Positions 9,384 through 17,951 of a stretch of 64,000 nt of DNA are shown one piece after another; the first letter of the stretch is position 1, and every line of letters starts with the position of its first letter. The notes under the pieces are model-generated. The model was not told the origin of the DNA. It made no database searches and saw only the letters and a program-made list of their open reading frames with translations. This stretch comes from Dielma sp000508965 (GTDB lineage Bacteria; Bacillota_I; Bacilli_A; Erysipelotrichales; Erysipelotrichaceae): assembly GCA_000508965.1 (NCBI GenBank), contig BAHV02000001.1, forward strand, positions 62,001-126,000, given 5' to 3'. Made by a program: the position numbers and the translations under genes.

Positions 9384-9417
9384 CTGTATTAAAACAACAA
9401 CTGTTGCTTTAATACAG
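9384..9417. promoter_or_regulatory. 34-bp palindromic operator, probably for the TetR regulator
   Basis: The left arm CTGTATTAAAACAACA and the right arm TGTTGCTTTAATACAG are reverse complements apart from one base and are separated by two bases. The element starts four bases after the -10 box and ends before the ribosome site. It has no T-run after it, so it is read as an operator rather than a terminator. Confidence 0.75.
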
Positions 9418-9432
9418 ATGGAGGTATTTCAA

Positions 9433-9804
9433 ATGAAAAAAAGTAGTTTTATCGCATTAGTATTAGGAACCATCAGCGGTGTTTTATTTGCCCTTGGTAT
9501 GTGCATGGCAATGATAAAAGAATGGGAAGCCTTTCAGCCGGGAGTTGTATTTGGTTGTGTCGGACTTCTGCTCGGACTGATCACATGGATCCTATGGCGG
9601 AAAATGGAACACAAAGACCCTGTACAAATCACAGCTAAAACATTTCTTATGGTGATGGTAGGTGGTATCGGTGCTTCAGCCTTAGGGATTGGTATGTGCT
9701 TCAGTATGGTCTGGGGTAAAATGATTCAGGGAATTATTATAGGACTGCTCGGCATTGCTGTGCTGCTTAGTTTAATTCCTTTGACAACCGGCATTAAAGA
9801 ATAA
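9433..9804 (+). CDS. Small integral membrane protein, unknown function
   Basis: This protein of about 123 residues has four predicted transmembrane helices (about residues 6-28, 36-55, 68-90 and 96-116) and short loops. The start at 9433 follows GGAGG with an eight-base gap. It is the first gene after the palindromic operator, so it is the most direct target of the TetR regulator. The two halves each carry a Gly-rich helix followed by GMCxxM (GMCMAM, GMCFSM), which suggests an internal duplication. A role in efflux or membrane stress is possible given TetR control, but no family is recognised. Confidence 0.75.
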   Translation: MKKSSFIALVLGTISGVLFALGMCMAMIKEWEAFQPGVVFGCVGLLLGLITWILWRKMEHKDPVQITAKTFLMVMVGGIGASALGIGMCFSMVWGKMIQGIIIGLLGIAVLLSLIPLTTGIKE

Positions 9805-9847
9805 AGCGTTACTTGAAAATATGTATAAATTTAAATCGTTATCTTAA

Positions 9848-10567
9848 ATGTTAAAGTTTATAACCATGGGCATCAAGCAAACAATATACAGAAAAATTGA
9901 AGTCACAAATTTCGGCAAGCGGTACATGAACGATCAGCGTACCCGGATTATATTATCGGCGGCCTTTAGCTTTATGGTTAATTTAGTATATGCACTGGTG
10001 CATGGTACGCTGGGCATTGTCAATCATTCACTGTGGTTTATTACCATGTGTGCCTACTATACTATTTTAAGCGTCCTGCGTTTTTCTGCTATTCTGTGTG
10101 AAAGAAAGAATCATTCTGTAATTTCCATAGACGCAGAATATTGGGTGATGACATTCTCAGGCATCCTGCTTTCAGCGCTGAGTTTTGTTTTATCTGGTGT
10201 TACTTATCTTAGCTTGACCGAACACATCGCCGCAAAATACGAATCTGTGATCATGATAACCATTGCTGCTTATACGTTTTATAAAATCGCCATGGCCATC
10301 ATACGCGCAGTTACACAGCACAATCACCCCTCACCATTGCTTGCGGTGATCCGCTGTATTGGTTATGGTGATGTCGCTGCTTCGGTATTAACCTTACAGC
10401 GCTCGATGCTTGCTTCATTTGGTACCATGAGTGATGCAAACACATCCCTGATGAACAGTTTAACTGGTGCCGCCGTCTGTTTATTTATATTAGTATTAGG
10501 AATATCGATGATAAAGAAAGGAATAAAAAAGAAAGGTGTAACATTATGGCAAAATCAAAGATTATAG
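9848..10567 (+). CDS. Polytopic membrane protein, unknown function
   Basis: This protein of about 239 residues has five or six hydrophobic segments after a basic N-terminus (KQTIYRKIEVTNFGKRYMN). It lies 43 bases after the first gene of the operon and overlaps the next gene by 22 bases. No convincing ribosome site precedes either the ATG at 9848 or the one at 9866, so the exact start is uncertain. I do not recognise the family. Co-transcription with the upstream membrane protein under the TetR operator is inferred from spacing and strand. Confidence 0.7.
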   Translation: MLKFITMGIKQTIYRKIEVTNFGKRYMNDQRTRIILSAAFSFMVNLVYALVHGTLGIVNHSLWFITMCAYYTILSVLRFSAILCERKNHSVISIDAEYWVMTFSGILLSALSFVLSGVTYLSLTEHIAAKYESVIMITIAAYTFYKIAMAIIRAVTQHNHPSPLLAVIRCIGYGDVAASVLTLQRSMLASFGTMSDANTSLMNSLTGAAVCLFILVLGISMIKKGIKKKGVTLWQNQRL

Positions 10568-10737
10568 AAGCGAATGAAAAGATCGCAGAGAAAGTTGTTG
10601 GGACATTTGAAAAAATAGAGGATTCAGTAGTCGGCGGTTATACTAAAATAGAAGACGCTTTTGTTGATCGCTATTTAACCAAAAACGGTGAAACAATTGA
10701 AGAAGCTAAAGCCCGCTTACAAAAAGAAAAAGCATAA
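10546..10737 (+). CDS. 63-residue charged helical protein
   Basis: This very small soluble protein is rich in Lys and Glu. It begins MAKSKIIEANEKIAEKVVGT and looks like one or two amphipathic helices with two related segments (EKIEDSVVGGY and TKIEDAFVDRY). The start follows AAAGGTG, seven bases ahead, inside the end of the upstream gene. It closes the TetR-regulated operon and is followed by a strong terminator. Membrane-surface binding or a regulatory subunit role would suit the amphipathic pattern, but no function is known to me. Confidence 0.75.
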   Translation: MAKSKIIEANEKIAEKVVGTFEKIEDSVVGGYTKIEDAFVDRYLTKNGETIEEAKARLQKEKA

Positions 10738-10745
10738 GTTTAATT

Positions 10746-10776
10746 AACAGTTTTGCATGTTCAAAACTGTTTTTTA
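10746..10776 (+). terminator. Terminator of the TetR-controlled operon
   Basis: AACAGTTTTG and CAAAACTGTT form a ten-base perfect stem with a six-base loop, followed by TTTTA. Confidence 0.9.
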
Positions 10777-10785
10777 GTTTAATAA

Positions 10786-10808
10786 TTAAAAAACCGGTGC
10801 TACCGGTT
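10786..10808 (-). terminator. Terminator of the lic operon
   Basis: On the minus strand AACCGGT and ACCGGTT pair across three bases and are followed by TTTTAATT. The stem includes the stop codon of the last gene. Confidence 0.8.
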
Positions 10809-11501
10809 CATAAATTCATCAAATTTAGCACAAATATCATGGTAATTCTCTACCGTATCCATCTCATCAACCAGAGACTCATCAACCTGATGCACACCAA
10901 CATTAAGTACATCTAATAGCTCCGCCGGAACATTATCCCAATATTTTTTAGGATCAAGATAATTGGCGCTATCCTTTAAACGCTGTTCAATTTCCGTCTT
11001 AATGATTTCACAGTCATGGGCATTCCAATAAGAAATGCCAAGCATACTCGGCCGATAAGCGTCCGTGATGTCCATAGCAACTACCCGTCCGTTCTCAACT
11101 CGCGGACACCAGTCAAAATCAGGCCCGGCTTTTCGCTGCACCGTATAATAAGCGCTTTGTGTCATTGGGCATAGAACTTGATCAAGCAATACGACATCGG
11201 CATCGATTACCACTGTATCACTGAAATACGGCAGTGCTTTGGCCATTGAATAGAGATTATTATAATCAGCATAATGTTCATTATACACAAGTCTTACTTG
11301 ATATTTATCTTTCAAATAGTCAAATAATTCAGCCATATGCCCTACAACAACAGTAATATCGGTAATATTGGCATCATGCAGATAACCGATGGTTCGCTCA
11401 ATGTTAGGCACACCGCCGATCGGCAGCAATGCCTTATGATTATGCTTCGTTATTTCCTTAAACCGTGATCCAAGTCCGGCTGCTAATAATAATGCATTCA
11501 T
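10800..11501 (-). CDS. licC: LicC-like phosphocholine cytidylyltransferase
   Basis: This 233-residue nucleotidyltransferase would convert phosphocholine and CTP to CDP-choline, the donor for decorating surface glycans or teichoic acids. The N-terminus MNALLLAAGLGSRF carries the intact GxGSR nucleotide loop, followed by the conserved HKALLPIGG. The acidic metal site is probably VIDADV. The gene overlaps the end of the choline transporter by four bases and is the last gene of the operon. The preceding fusion protein has a second nucleotidyltransferase domain with a broken loop, so this copy is the likely working enzyme. Another nucleotide-sugar transferase activity cannot be excluded from sequence alone. 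Confidence 0.85.
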   Translation of the reverse strand: MNALLLAAGLGSRFKEITKHNHKALLPIGGVPNIERTIGYLHDANITDITVVVGHMAELFDYLKDKYQVRLVYNEHYADYNNLYSMAKALPYFSDTVVIDADVVLLDQVLCPMTQSAYYTVQRKAGPDFDWCPRVENGRVVAMDITDAYRPSMLGISYWNAHDCEIIKTEIEQRLKDSANYLDPKKYWDNVPAELLDVLNVGVHQVDESLVDEMDTVENYHDICAKFDEFMNR

Positions 11502-13036
11502 CGTATGTCTCCCTCAATCTGCGGGTGATCCTTGCGCAGATCCTTTACGAAGCTGACAACGACCATTATCATAATAATGCCCAGTGGAAAAGCTGCAATA
11601 ATCGCTATCGTCTGAAGCATGCTTAAGGTTGAGTCTGAGAATAGTAAAGCCACCGGCAGCAATAAGAAGACAACCGACCAGAATGCCCTTAGCTTTCGCC
11701 GCGGTTCGTCCTGATGCTCTGGCATTTTCTCTGAATAGCTGGCTACAACCATCGTAATGGCATCAAAGGTACTGGCATAAAAGGCAATCATCGCAACAAT
11801 CAATATACCCAATACAAGATTGGTCATTGGCAGCTGATCAAAAATCATTAAGATAACCGCGGAAGGTGCCATCCCGGAGGCAATCATGCCGGCTACATCT
11901 AAGATACCATGTGTCTGCAGATATAAACCAAAACCGCCAAAAACGATAAATGATGTGAAGGTTCCGCCTAAGCCACACGCCAAACCGCCTAAAATGGTCT
12001 GCTTGATCGTTCTGCCTTCCGATATTTTCGCAATAAAGAATGGTGTAGCGACAAACCATGCAATCCAGTATGCCCAATAGAAAATCGTCCAATCCTGAGG
12101 GAAGCCGCTGATACCCAACGGATCCATCCAGGTAGCCATATTGAAGAAATTATTGATTACCTTGCCAATCGCGGTAATACCCGTTTCAATAATATAAACC
12201 TTTGGCCCGGCAATTAAAAATGTAGCCAATAAAAGTACAAATACGACGACACAGAAATTAGCCAGGTAACTGATGGCTTTCATTCCCTTTAATACCGCAA
12301 CCATGAAGACAAAGCAGATAATTGCCAGAATCGCAATTGAAAGGAAATGACTCGTCTCAATATTTAAAATCTTTGCCAATGCGCCTGACAAAAGCGGTGT
12401 CGCTAATGAAAAGGTTGTTGCCGTACCGGCCAATAAACCACAGACAGCGAAAACATCAATCAAACGGCCCGCTTTCCCATCGCTGTGTTTGCCAAGAAGC
12501 GGTCTTACGGCTTCCGATAATGTCTGGCGCTTACGCCCCTTTACAAAAAACATATAAGCATAGGCGCAAGCCGGCAGGATATAGAATGCCCATGGAATCG
12601 GTCCCCAGTGAAACAGCGGATAAGCGCTTGACCAATCCTGCAGCTGAGCCGCTGTCATGTTTTCCATACCAAAAGGCGCTGCTGTATAGTAATAACTCCA
12701 TTCGCATAATGACCAATATAAGATATCCGCAGCCATTGTAGAGGTAAAAATCATTGAACCCCAGCTGAACGTTGAATACCGCGGTTTATCCAGATTGCCT
12801 AATTTTATATTGCCAAAGCGGCTGAAAGCCATGATGATGGCTGCAATCAGAATACCCAGACCTAACAGGATATAAAAGAAGCCAAATTCATTTACAAATA
12901 AATTACGCAAGGTATTGATCACTTCTCCGCTGGCCTGCGGAAACAGCATGAGCAATGATGAGATAATGCCGATAATGACTAAGGGCAAGATTGTAATCAC
13001 CCAGTCAATACTCTTATCTAGTTTTAATTTTTTCAT
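11498..13036 (-). CDS. BCCT-family choline/betaine transporter
   Basis: This 512-residue membrane protein has about twelve helices, the usual BCCT length. The family's Trp-rich signature is visible as FYWAYWIAWFVATPFF around residues 318-333, followed by ISEGRTIKQTI. BCCT carriers import choline, betaine or carnitine with Na+ or H+. It overlaps both neighbours by four bases, so its product is made with the choline kinase and LicC. This points to choline as the substrate and a role equivalent to LicB, which in other lic loci is an unrelated DMT-type permease. Substrate assignment rests on context. Confidence 0.88.
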   Translation of the reverse strand: MKKLKLDKSIDWVITILPLVIIGIISSLLMLFPQASGEVINTLRNLFVNEFGFFYILLGLGILIAAIIMAFSRFGNIKLGNLDKPRYSTFSWGSMIFTSTMAADILYWSLCEWSYYYTAAPFGMENMTAAQLQDWSSAYPLFHWGPIPWAFYILPACAYAYMFFVKGRKRQTLSEAVRPLLGKHSDGKAGRLIDVFAVCGLLAGTATTFSLATPLLSGALAKILNIETSHFLSIAILAIICFVFMVAVLKGMKAISYLANFCVVVFVLLLATFLIAGPKVYIIETGITAIGKVINNFFNMATWMDPLGISGFPQDWTIFYWAYWIAWFVATPFFIAKISEGRTIKQTILGGLACGLGGTFTSFIVFGGFGLYLQTHGILDVAGMIASGMAPSAVILMIFDQLPMTNLVLGILIVAMIAFYASTFDAITMVVASYSEKMPEHQDEPRRKLRAFWSVVFLLLPVALLFSDSTLSMLQTIAIIAAFPLGIIMIMVVVSFVKDLRKDHPQIEGDIR

Positions 13037-14904
13037 AACAGATCCCTTTCATATTGCTTACAGAATACTTCAATAGCCTGTAAGCCGCGGTTCAGACGGT
13101 CGATGCCATAAGTACCGAAATCTTCGCCATTAGCTTCCTTTGCCATGGTCCATGCCGACCAAAGAATATCCTGAGTAATTTTAAATAACTGAATCTTTTC
13201 TTTTTCAACAGCACTCAAGCCTTTGCCCTCAGTATAGTAATATTCAAACAATTCCTCTTCACTCGGCGTAAATTCACATTCAACAAAATGACCGGCAAGA
13301 TCCCACATCGGATCATTAAAACCAGCGTATTCCCAATCAATCAGATACATCCGGCCATGTTCATCCTTAATCAGATTTTCAGCAACCAGATCACAATGAC
13401 ACGGCTTCAGATTCCAGCCTAATCGCTCCATCACCAAAGCCAGTTTGTCCACAAAGGTTCTGGCTTGATTGTAATTCTCATAAGGCGTTACATGAGAAGC
13501 AGCCATTAAATCTTCATATTTCTTTAATTCATCAAAGACATTAAAGCGGCCCTTCAGTTCACATTCACTTGTATGCAGCTTGCGCAGCAGCGCCGCTGTC
13601 AGCTTCATATTCTTTTCCAGACGCACAGTCGGTCCAGTCATCGTTTTCGCATTTGGAACATAAATACTTACTTTAACACCGCTTGCTTCATTGAAATAAA
13701 CCGTATCAACATTTAAACCAAGCAGGTAACCAAATTTGCCATTGACCTTTTCATTGCTGCGGGAGATCATCGTCTCAGTACAGCGTCCCGGCATTCTCAG
13801 GATATAGCGATTATTGGCTGTCTTTACCTTATAATTAGTATTTGTCATCCCACCGGCAGCCTCAATGCTGATAAACTCCTTTTCATCAATACCCATGACT
13901 TCTATAAATAATTTCTTTAACTGAAGCAGGTTGCGTTCATTCTCTTTCTTCTTTAATTTAGGGAAATAAATATTGACCATATCGTTATACTGCTTCTGAT
14001 TATCTATATCCATACAGATGCAATCATCAATGCCGCAAGTCGTAATTTTATACAAACGGCCAAGATTTTCAATAACATATTCATAATTCAGATATGGATT
14101 TTTATTCTCATCAAATATATTTAACATTTTTTTATAGATTGAATAACTGATTTTATTCACACCGCATAATTCAGCATCAATATGATTTAATTCATGGATA
14201 TCTTTTGAAATACGATATAAATCATTATGCTCATCCAGTTCCACAAAGGCTTCATCACCGCTGCCCCTTGGTGCGTTGACAAACAGACAATTCGGCGCTT
14301 CATTTTCAAGCAGTGTGGTAACTACCGCTTTTTCAAATACATAATCACTTTCAATCAGTAAGAAGTCAGAATCAATTAACGGTGCCGCGCAAGCCAGTGA
14401 AGCCATGGTTCCCGTCCATTTATAACGGCTGTTTTCCACAAACTGAACTTCCCGCTGATTCTTAAAGGCTTCCTCATACATTGCCTTTTGATAACCGGTA
14501 ACGATGATAATCTTGGTGATTGAATGATCCAGCAGGATATCAACAATACGCTGAATCAGGGGTACACCTTCAATGGCTAAGAAACCGACAGGGACATTGA
14601 AATCCTTATTCTGTCCGGCTGCCAGAATGACGGCTGTATGCAGATCCTGTGATTTCACAGTCAGCTGCAGCTTATCCATCTGTCTTTCACGCAGAATATT
14701 TTCCAGACATTCATTGCCGCTTTCAGTAAGTTCATATTCAAACCGGCCCTTTTTCGCATGAATGGTGATCAGGCCTTGTTCCTCCATATTTTTCAACAGA
14801 GTATTGACCATGCCTAATGAGAAACCTGTTTCTTTGGCAATGTCACGCTGTGTCGATGTATCACTTTTCTTTAAACATTTTAGAAGCTGATAAATTTTAT
14901 CCAT
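13033..14904 (-). CDS. licA: Winged-helix / nucleotidyltransferase-like / choline kinase (LicA) fusion
   Basis: This protein of about 623 residues joins three parts. Residues 1-70 form a MarR-like winged helix with the segment TQRDIAKETGFSLGMVN. Residues about 90-300 form a LicC-like nucleotidyltransferase fold in which the usual GxGSR loop is replaced by AAGQNKDFNVP. Residues about 325-623 form a choline kinase/APH fold with HCDLVAEN (about 503) and the metal-binding IDWEYAG (about 522). The kinase should phosphorylate choline with ATP. The start at 14904 is favoured because AGGAGT lies five bases before it; the ATG at 14922 lacks a site. The DNA-binding domain suggests that the enzyme senses choline or phosphocholine and controls its own operon, whose promoter carries matching inverted repeats. 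Confidence 0.85.
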   Translation of the reverse strand: MDKIYQLLKCLKKSDTSTQRDIAKETGFSLGMVNTLLKNMEEQGLITIHAKKGRFEYELTESGNECLENILRERQMDKLQLTVKSQDLHTAVILAAGQNKDFNVPVGFLAIEGVPLIQRIVDILLDHSITKIIIVTGYQKAMYEEAFKNQREVQFVENSRYKWTGTMASLACAAPLIDSDFLLIESDYVFEKAVVTTLLENEAPNCLFVNAPRGSGDEAFVELDEHNDLYRISKDIHELNHIDAELCGVNKISYSIYKKMLNIFDENKNPYLNYEYVIENLGRLYKITTCGIDDCICMDIDNQKQYNDMVNIYFPKLKKKENERNLLQLKKLFIEVMGIDEKEFISIEAAGGMTNTNYKVKTANNRYILRMPGRCTETMISRSNEKVNGKFGYLLGLNVDTVYFNEASGVKVSIYVPNAKTMTGPTVRLEKNMKLTAALLRKLHTSECELKGRFNVFDELKKYEDLMAASHVTPYENYNQARTFVDKLALVMERLGWNLKPCHCDLVAENLIKDEHGRMYLIDWEYAGFNDPMWDLAGHFVECEFTPSEEELFEYYYTEGKGLSAVEKEKIQLFKITQDILWSAWTMAKEANGEDFGTYGIDRLNRGLQAIEVFCKQYERDLL

Positions 14905-14916
14905 GAAATCACTCCT

Positions 14917-14931
14917 GTTCATTTTTTGTAC
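14917..14931. promoter_or_regulatory. Inverted repeat site 2 in the lic promoter
   Basis: On the minus strand GTACA-AAAAA-TGAAC differs by one base from site 1. It covers the predicted transcription start and abuts the ribosome site. Confidence 0.5.
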
Positions 14932-14937
14932 AAGTAT

Positions 14938-14965
14938 ATTTTACACTGGCTGAGCGAGATGTCAA
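14938..14965 (-). promoter_or_regulatory. Predicted sigma-A promoter of the lic operon
   Basis: On the minus strand a perfect TTGACA (14965-14960) and TAAAAT (14943-14938) are separated by 16 bases. The element sits between two inverted-repeat sites. Confidence 0.75.
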
Positions 14966-14971
14966 GTATAT

Positions 14972-14986
14972 GTTCATTTTTTGAAC
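14972..14986. promoter_or_regulatory. Inverted repeat site 1 in the lic promoter
   Basis: GTTCA-AAAAA-TGAAC is a perfect inverted repeat with a five-base spacer, just upstream of the -35 box. Its partner lies 55 bases away on the other side of the promoter. Confidence 0.55.
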
Positions 14987-14995
14987 TCAATGGGT

Positions 14996-15033
14996 TATAA
15001 AAAAACAGCGCACCTGTTGTCAGGAACACGCTG
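14996..15033 (-). terminator. Terminator of the sulfatase-PTS operon
   Basis: On the minus strand CAGCG...CGCTG encloses an inner CCTG/CAGG pairing and is followed by seven T. It lies just after the sulfatase stop codon. Confidence 0.85.
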
Positions 15034-15040
15034 CTTGTGT

Positions 15041-16405
15041 TTAATAGAATTTTCCTTCTGATAAATAATCCTCCGGATTTTTACTGGAGGCTTCAATGCA
15101 GTCAGGTTTATTGACTTTATAGCTCGGTTTTACCGGCAGCGGGCCATTTAATAATGGATCCTTCGTCTTTACCTGAAATTCATGAAGCCGGTTTCTGAAT
15201 TCATCAATGATTTCACGCAGTTCTTCATGATCAATGAGATTATTCATTTCATTCGGATCATAAATCAGATCATAGAATGCTTCCTCTGCCTTAGGATAGC
15301 TGCCATAGCCATTTTCCATATAGAAATCTTTGACCTTATTGCTGTCTGTATTGCTTGGATTGACAAATAAATGAGTGCGGTCATAGTAGCGAATATATTT
15401 ATACCTTTCACTTCTGACTGCCCGGCATGGCTCATAAGACGTATGGAAATTGATTTCAGAGAATACATATTCATCACCAGCCGGTAAGCCATAAAAACAG
15501 CCGCTGAATGATTTGCCTTCTAAATAATCGGGCTGATCCAGCTTCAGAAGATCACACAGCGTTGGGAACACATCGATCTGTGAAACCAGCGCGTCGCTGA
15601 CAGTACCTTTTTCAAGCGAGTCAGGAACTCTCATAATTAAAGAAACACCAGTTCCTTTATCGCTTAGATAGCATTTATTAAATGGATAAGCGACACCGTG
15701 ATCGGTCGTAAATAGAACAATGGTATTCTCATAGTAGCCGGCTTCCTTTAACGCGTCAATAACGATCTCAAAGCATTCATCGGCGTGCTGAGCCGAGGTG
15801 AGATATTGCGCTGTATCATGGCGGTTCTTAGCATTATTAAAAATCGGCTGCCAGGGCTTCACATAATTCTCATTCACCCTATCACTGATTTTCACCGGGA
15901 AAGGACGATGTGTGGAATGCATGCCATAGCTCATAAAGAATGGCCGGTCAGGATCAGCATGTTTCAGCCAGTCAGCGGCTGCCAGCGCGTTTTCCTGATC
16001 CCAAAGGTGGTAATCCTCTTTCTGATAAACAAAGGGATCATGCGTCAATACCTCATGATAACCAATAGTTTTTGACGCTTCCACATTGGTGTAGAAATCC
16101 ACCTCATGCTGGATTCCGCTAAGTACCGTATGATAGCCATTGCGTTTCAAAAAGTTACATAAATGCTGATCCGTATCATTCAAACCAAAACCGCGCTGAG
16201 CTAAACCCAGCATGCCGTTTTGATGCGGATAGATGCCAGTCAACATACTTGCCCGGCTTGGTGAGCAGGTTGGATTGACACAGTAACCATTCGTAAATGT
16301 TGTCGCATCTTTCGCAAATGCAAGCAGATGATCACTCGGCACCGAATAACCATAAGGGCTGAAATAACGTCCGCTGTCATGCGTATGAATATAAAGAAGA
16401 TTCAT
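15041..16405 (-). CDS. Cytoplasmic type I sulfatase
   Basis: This 454-residue member of the alkaline-phosphatase-fold sulfatases carries the formylglycine motif CxPxR as CSPSRASMLTG (Cys at about residue 43). The Cys needs conversion by an anSME or FGE enzyme encoded elsewhere. It begins MNLLYIHTHDSGRYFSPYGY with no signal peptide, so it should act inside the cell. The first metal-site pair, usually Asp-Asp, reads His-Asp (THDSG), a subfamily feature I recall in heparan-N-sulfatase-like enzymes. Further metal and active-site segments are SYGMHSTHRPF and TTDHGVAYPF. It is the last gene of an operon with a PTS and NanE, so a sulfated amino sugar is a reasonable substrate guess. Confidence 0.88.
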   Translation of the reverse strand: MNLLYIHTHDSGRYFSPYGYSVPSDHLLAFAKDATTFTNGYCVNPTCSPSRASMLTGIYPHQNGMLGLAQRGFGLNDTDQHLCNFLKRNGYHTVLSGIQHEVDFYTNVEASKTIGYHEVLTHDPFVYQKEDYHLWDQENALAAADWLKHADPDRPFFMSYGMHSTHRPFPVKISDRVNENYVKPWQPIFNNAKNRHDTAQYLTSAQHADECFEIVIDALKEAGYYENTIVLFTTDHGVAYPFNKCYLSDKGTGVSLIMRVPDSLEKGTVSDALVSQIDVFPTLCDLLKLDQPDYLEGKSFSGCFYGLPAGDEYVFSEINFHTSYEPCRAVRSERYKYIRYYDRTHLFVNPSNTDSNKVKDFYMENGYGSYPKAEEAFYDLIYDPNEMNNLIDHEELREIIDEFRNRLHEFQVKTKDPLLNGPLPVKPSYKVNKPDCIEASSKNPEDYLSEGKFY

Positions 16406-16407
16406 CC

Positions 16408-17943
16408 TTATGACTCCTTATTGAAAATCGGACTGCTCCAAGCCATGCAGCCATTTTTCTGATGCACTCTGACACGAACATGGTGGGCCGCTGAAAGATC
16501 GAGAACCGTTGTACCCTGATACATAAAATCAGTCTTTGCAGCCGCTTTATTCGCTTTAAATTTATAGGTATTATGCCACCATGTATCATTGCGGTAAAAA
16601 CTTTCCTCCTGATAAGTGTCATAGAGTAAGCGCTTCACTTCTTCATCAAGACTGAACAGCATAGAATCATTTAAAAGTGATTGCACCGGCAATTCATAAT
16701 CAACACCGTCTACATTCAGCTTTAATACCTCATCTGCGGCCGCTTCTATTTCAAAAATAAAGCCTTCGGTCGTAATTGCCGCCGACCCCATCCACTTACC
16801 GGTCTGCGTTGTCTTATACGTTGTTAAATCAAATTCAAAGTCATTTTCATCCTGCCGCAGAATAGCCTGTCCCATCATATTCCAAGCATTTTCCACGCTT
16901 AGAATTCTGCCCTCAGTATGCAGACAGCCATGCCACTTTCTTGAAGAGATATCCGGGAATACACGGCGATCCGGTCCCCAGCCAAATTCAAGCTTGAACT
17001 TAAAGTGAACCTTACCCTCAGGTTTTGATGAACGATGATTGCAGTCAATGATATCTACCACATCATTATCCACAATGACTTCAATGCGGTCTAATGCATT
17101 GCTGCCTTCAATATTCAGATTCAGATGTGAAGCAGCCTTAAAGTAAGTACAGTCACCCATCATTGCTCCATCAAGATCCATTCTTAATTTGATGCGTTCA
17201 TTGCTGACACCGTAGACATGACGTTTCTGCATTGCATCCCATAGGGCATCCTTCGTCCTATTTTCAGCTAATACCGCCATACTGCCAAATTCACTGACTG
17301 CCGGTACTGAATGATTGTCGCCGGAAGCGATCAAACCAAAATGATAACCGCGTTTATAACCGGATTCAACACTGTTGGCACCCACTCTTGGGCCCATATG
17401 CACATGACGGTTCATCGGTATGCTGCCATAATCATTTTCGCTGGAACCATGCGAAGAATAAACCTCCGCAAACGGTGAGAAAGCTTCGATATGCGTATCC
17501 CAATTCTTACCGCGGCTGCCGCTTTGATAAGCCAAATGATGTGGAATAGCAATCGCATCTTTATCCTTATATAGTTCAAACAGTTCCTGATAACGAAGCG
17601 GAAAGGCAATCTCATTCTCATTATTTTTAAAGAATACATTATGATCGCCGTCAAGACCGCTGCCCTGCCATTCATATCCCATAAACATCGGCCAGCCTTC
17701 AGCATTAGCCTTGTTCACAAAGCTTCTCAGTTTCTCCCAGTCAGCCCTTACCTTATCCAAATCATGAATATCCTCTACCCCCATCCCTGAAGGCAGCTTT
17801 CGCATATAATACGGATAGTAAGCGATCGGCCAGAAATCAAGCATGCTTTTGGCATGCGCATACCATTTAGAAAGCTCACTCATTCCTTCATGGTGGATAT
17901 TGCTGTGCATATCCGTCCACAAAATTTTATATTTGTTTTCCAT
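16408..17943 (-). CDS. DUF3604/PHP-like putative metal-dependent hydrolase
   Basis: This 511-residue protein has metal-binding motifs typical of PHP-type folds: DMHSNIHHEG near residue 11, IAIPHHLAY near residue 150, SSHGSSEND and SGDNHS near residue 230. This resembles the DUF3604 family, which is often found beside sulfatases and polysaccharide-use genes. The C-terminal third looks beta-rich and may be a substrate-binding domain. There is no signal peptide, so it is cytoplasmic. It lies two bases before the sulfatase gene and nine after NanE in the same transcript. The chemistry (phosphoester, sulfate ester or glycoside) is unknown. Confidence 0.7.
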   Translation of the reverse strand: MENKYKILWTDMHSNIHHEGMSELSKWYAHAKSMLDFWPIAYYPYYMRKLPSGMGVEDIHDLDKVRADWEKLRSFVNKANAEGWPMFMGYEWQGSGLDGDHNVFFKNNENEIAFPLRYQELFELYKDKDAIAIPHHLAYQSGSRGKNWDTHIEAFSPFAEVYSSHGSSENDYGSIPMNRHVHMGPRVGANSVESGYKRGYHFGLIASGDNHSVPAVSEFGSMAVLAENRTKDALWDAMQKRHVYGVSNERIKLRMDLDGAMMGDCTYFKAASHLNLNIEGSNALDRIEVIVDNDVVDIIDCNHRSSKPEGKVHFKFKLEFGWGPDRRVFPDISSRKWHGCLHTEGRILSVENAWNMMGQAILRQDENDFEFDLTTYKTTQTGKWMGSAAITTEGFIFEIEAAADEVLKLNVDGVDYELPVQSLLNDSMLFSLDEEVKRLLYDTYQEESFYRNDTWWHNTYKFKANKAAAKTDFMYQGTTVLDLSAAHHVRVRVHQKNGCMAWSSPIFNKES

Positions 17944-17951
17944 AGTCCCTC

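Noticed and set aside
9384..9417. Terminator
   Set aside because: No T-run follows the palindrome on either strand and it sits directly after a -10 box, so an operator is more likely.
12322..12741. 139-codon plus-strand open frame inside the BCCT gene
   Set aside because: It is antisense to a gene with clear family motifs and lacks a ribosome site.
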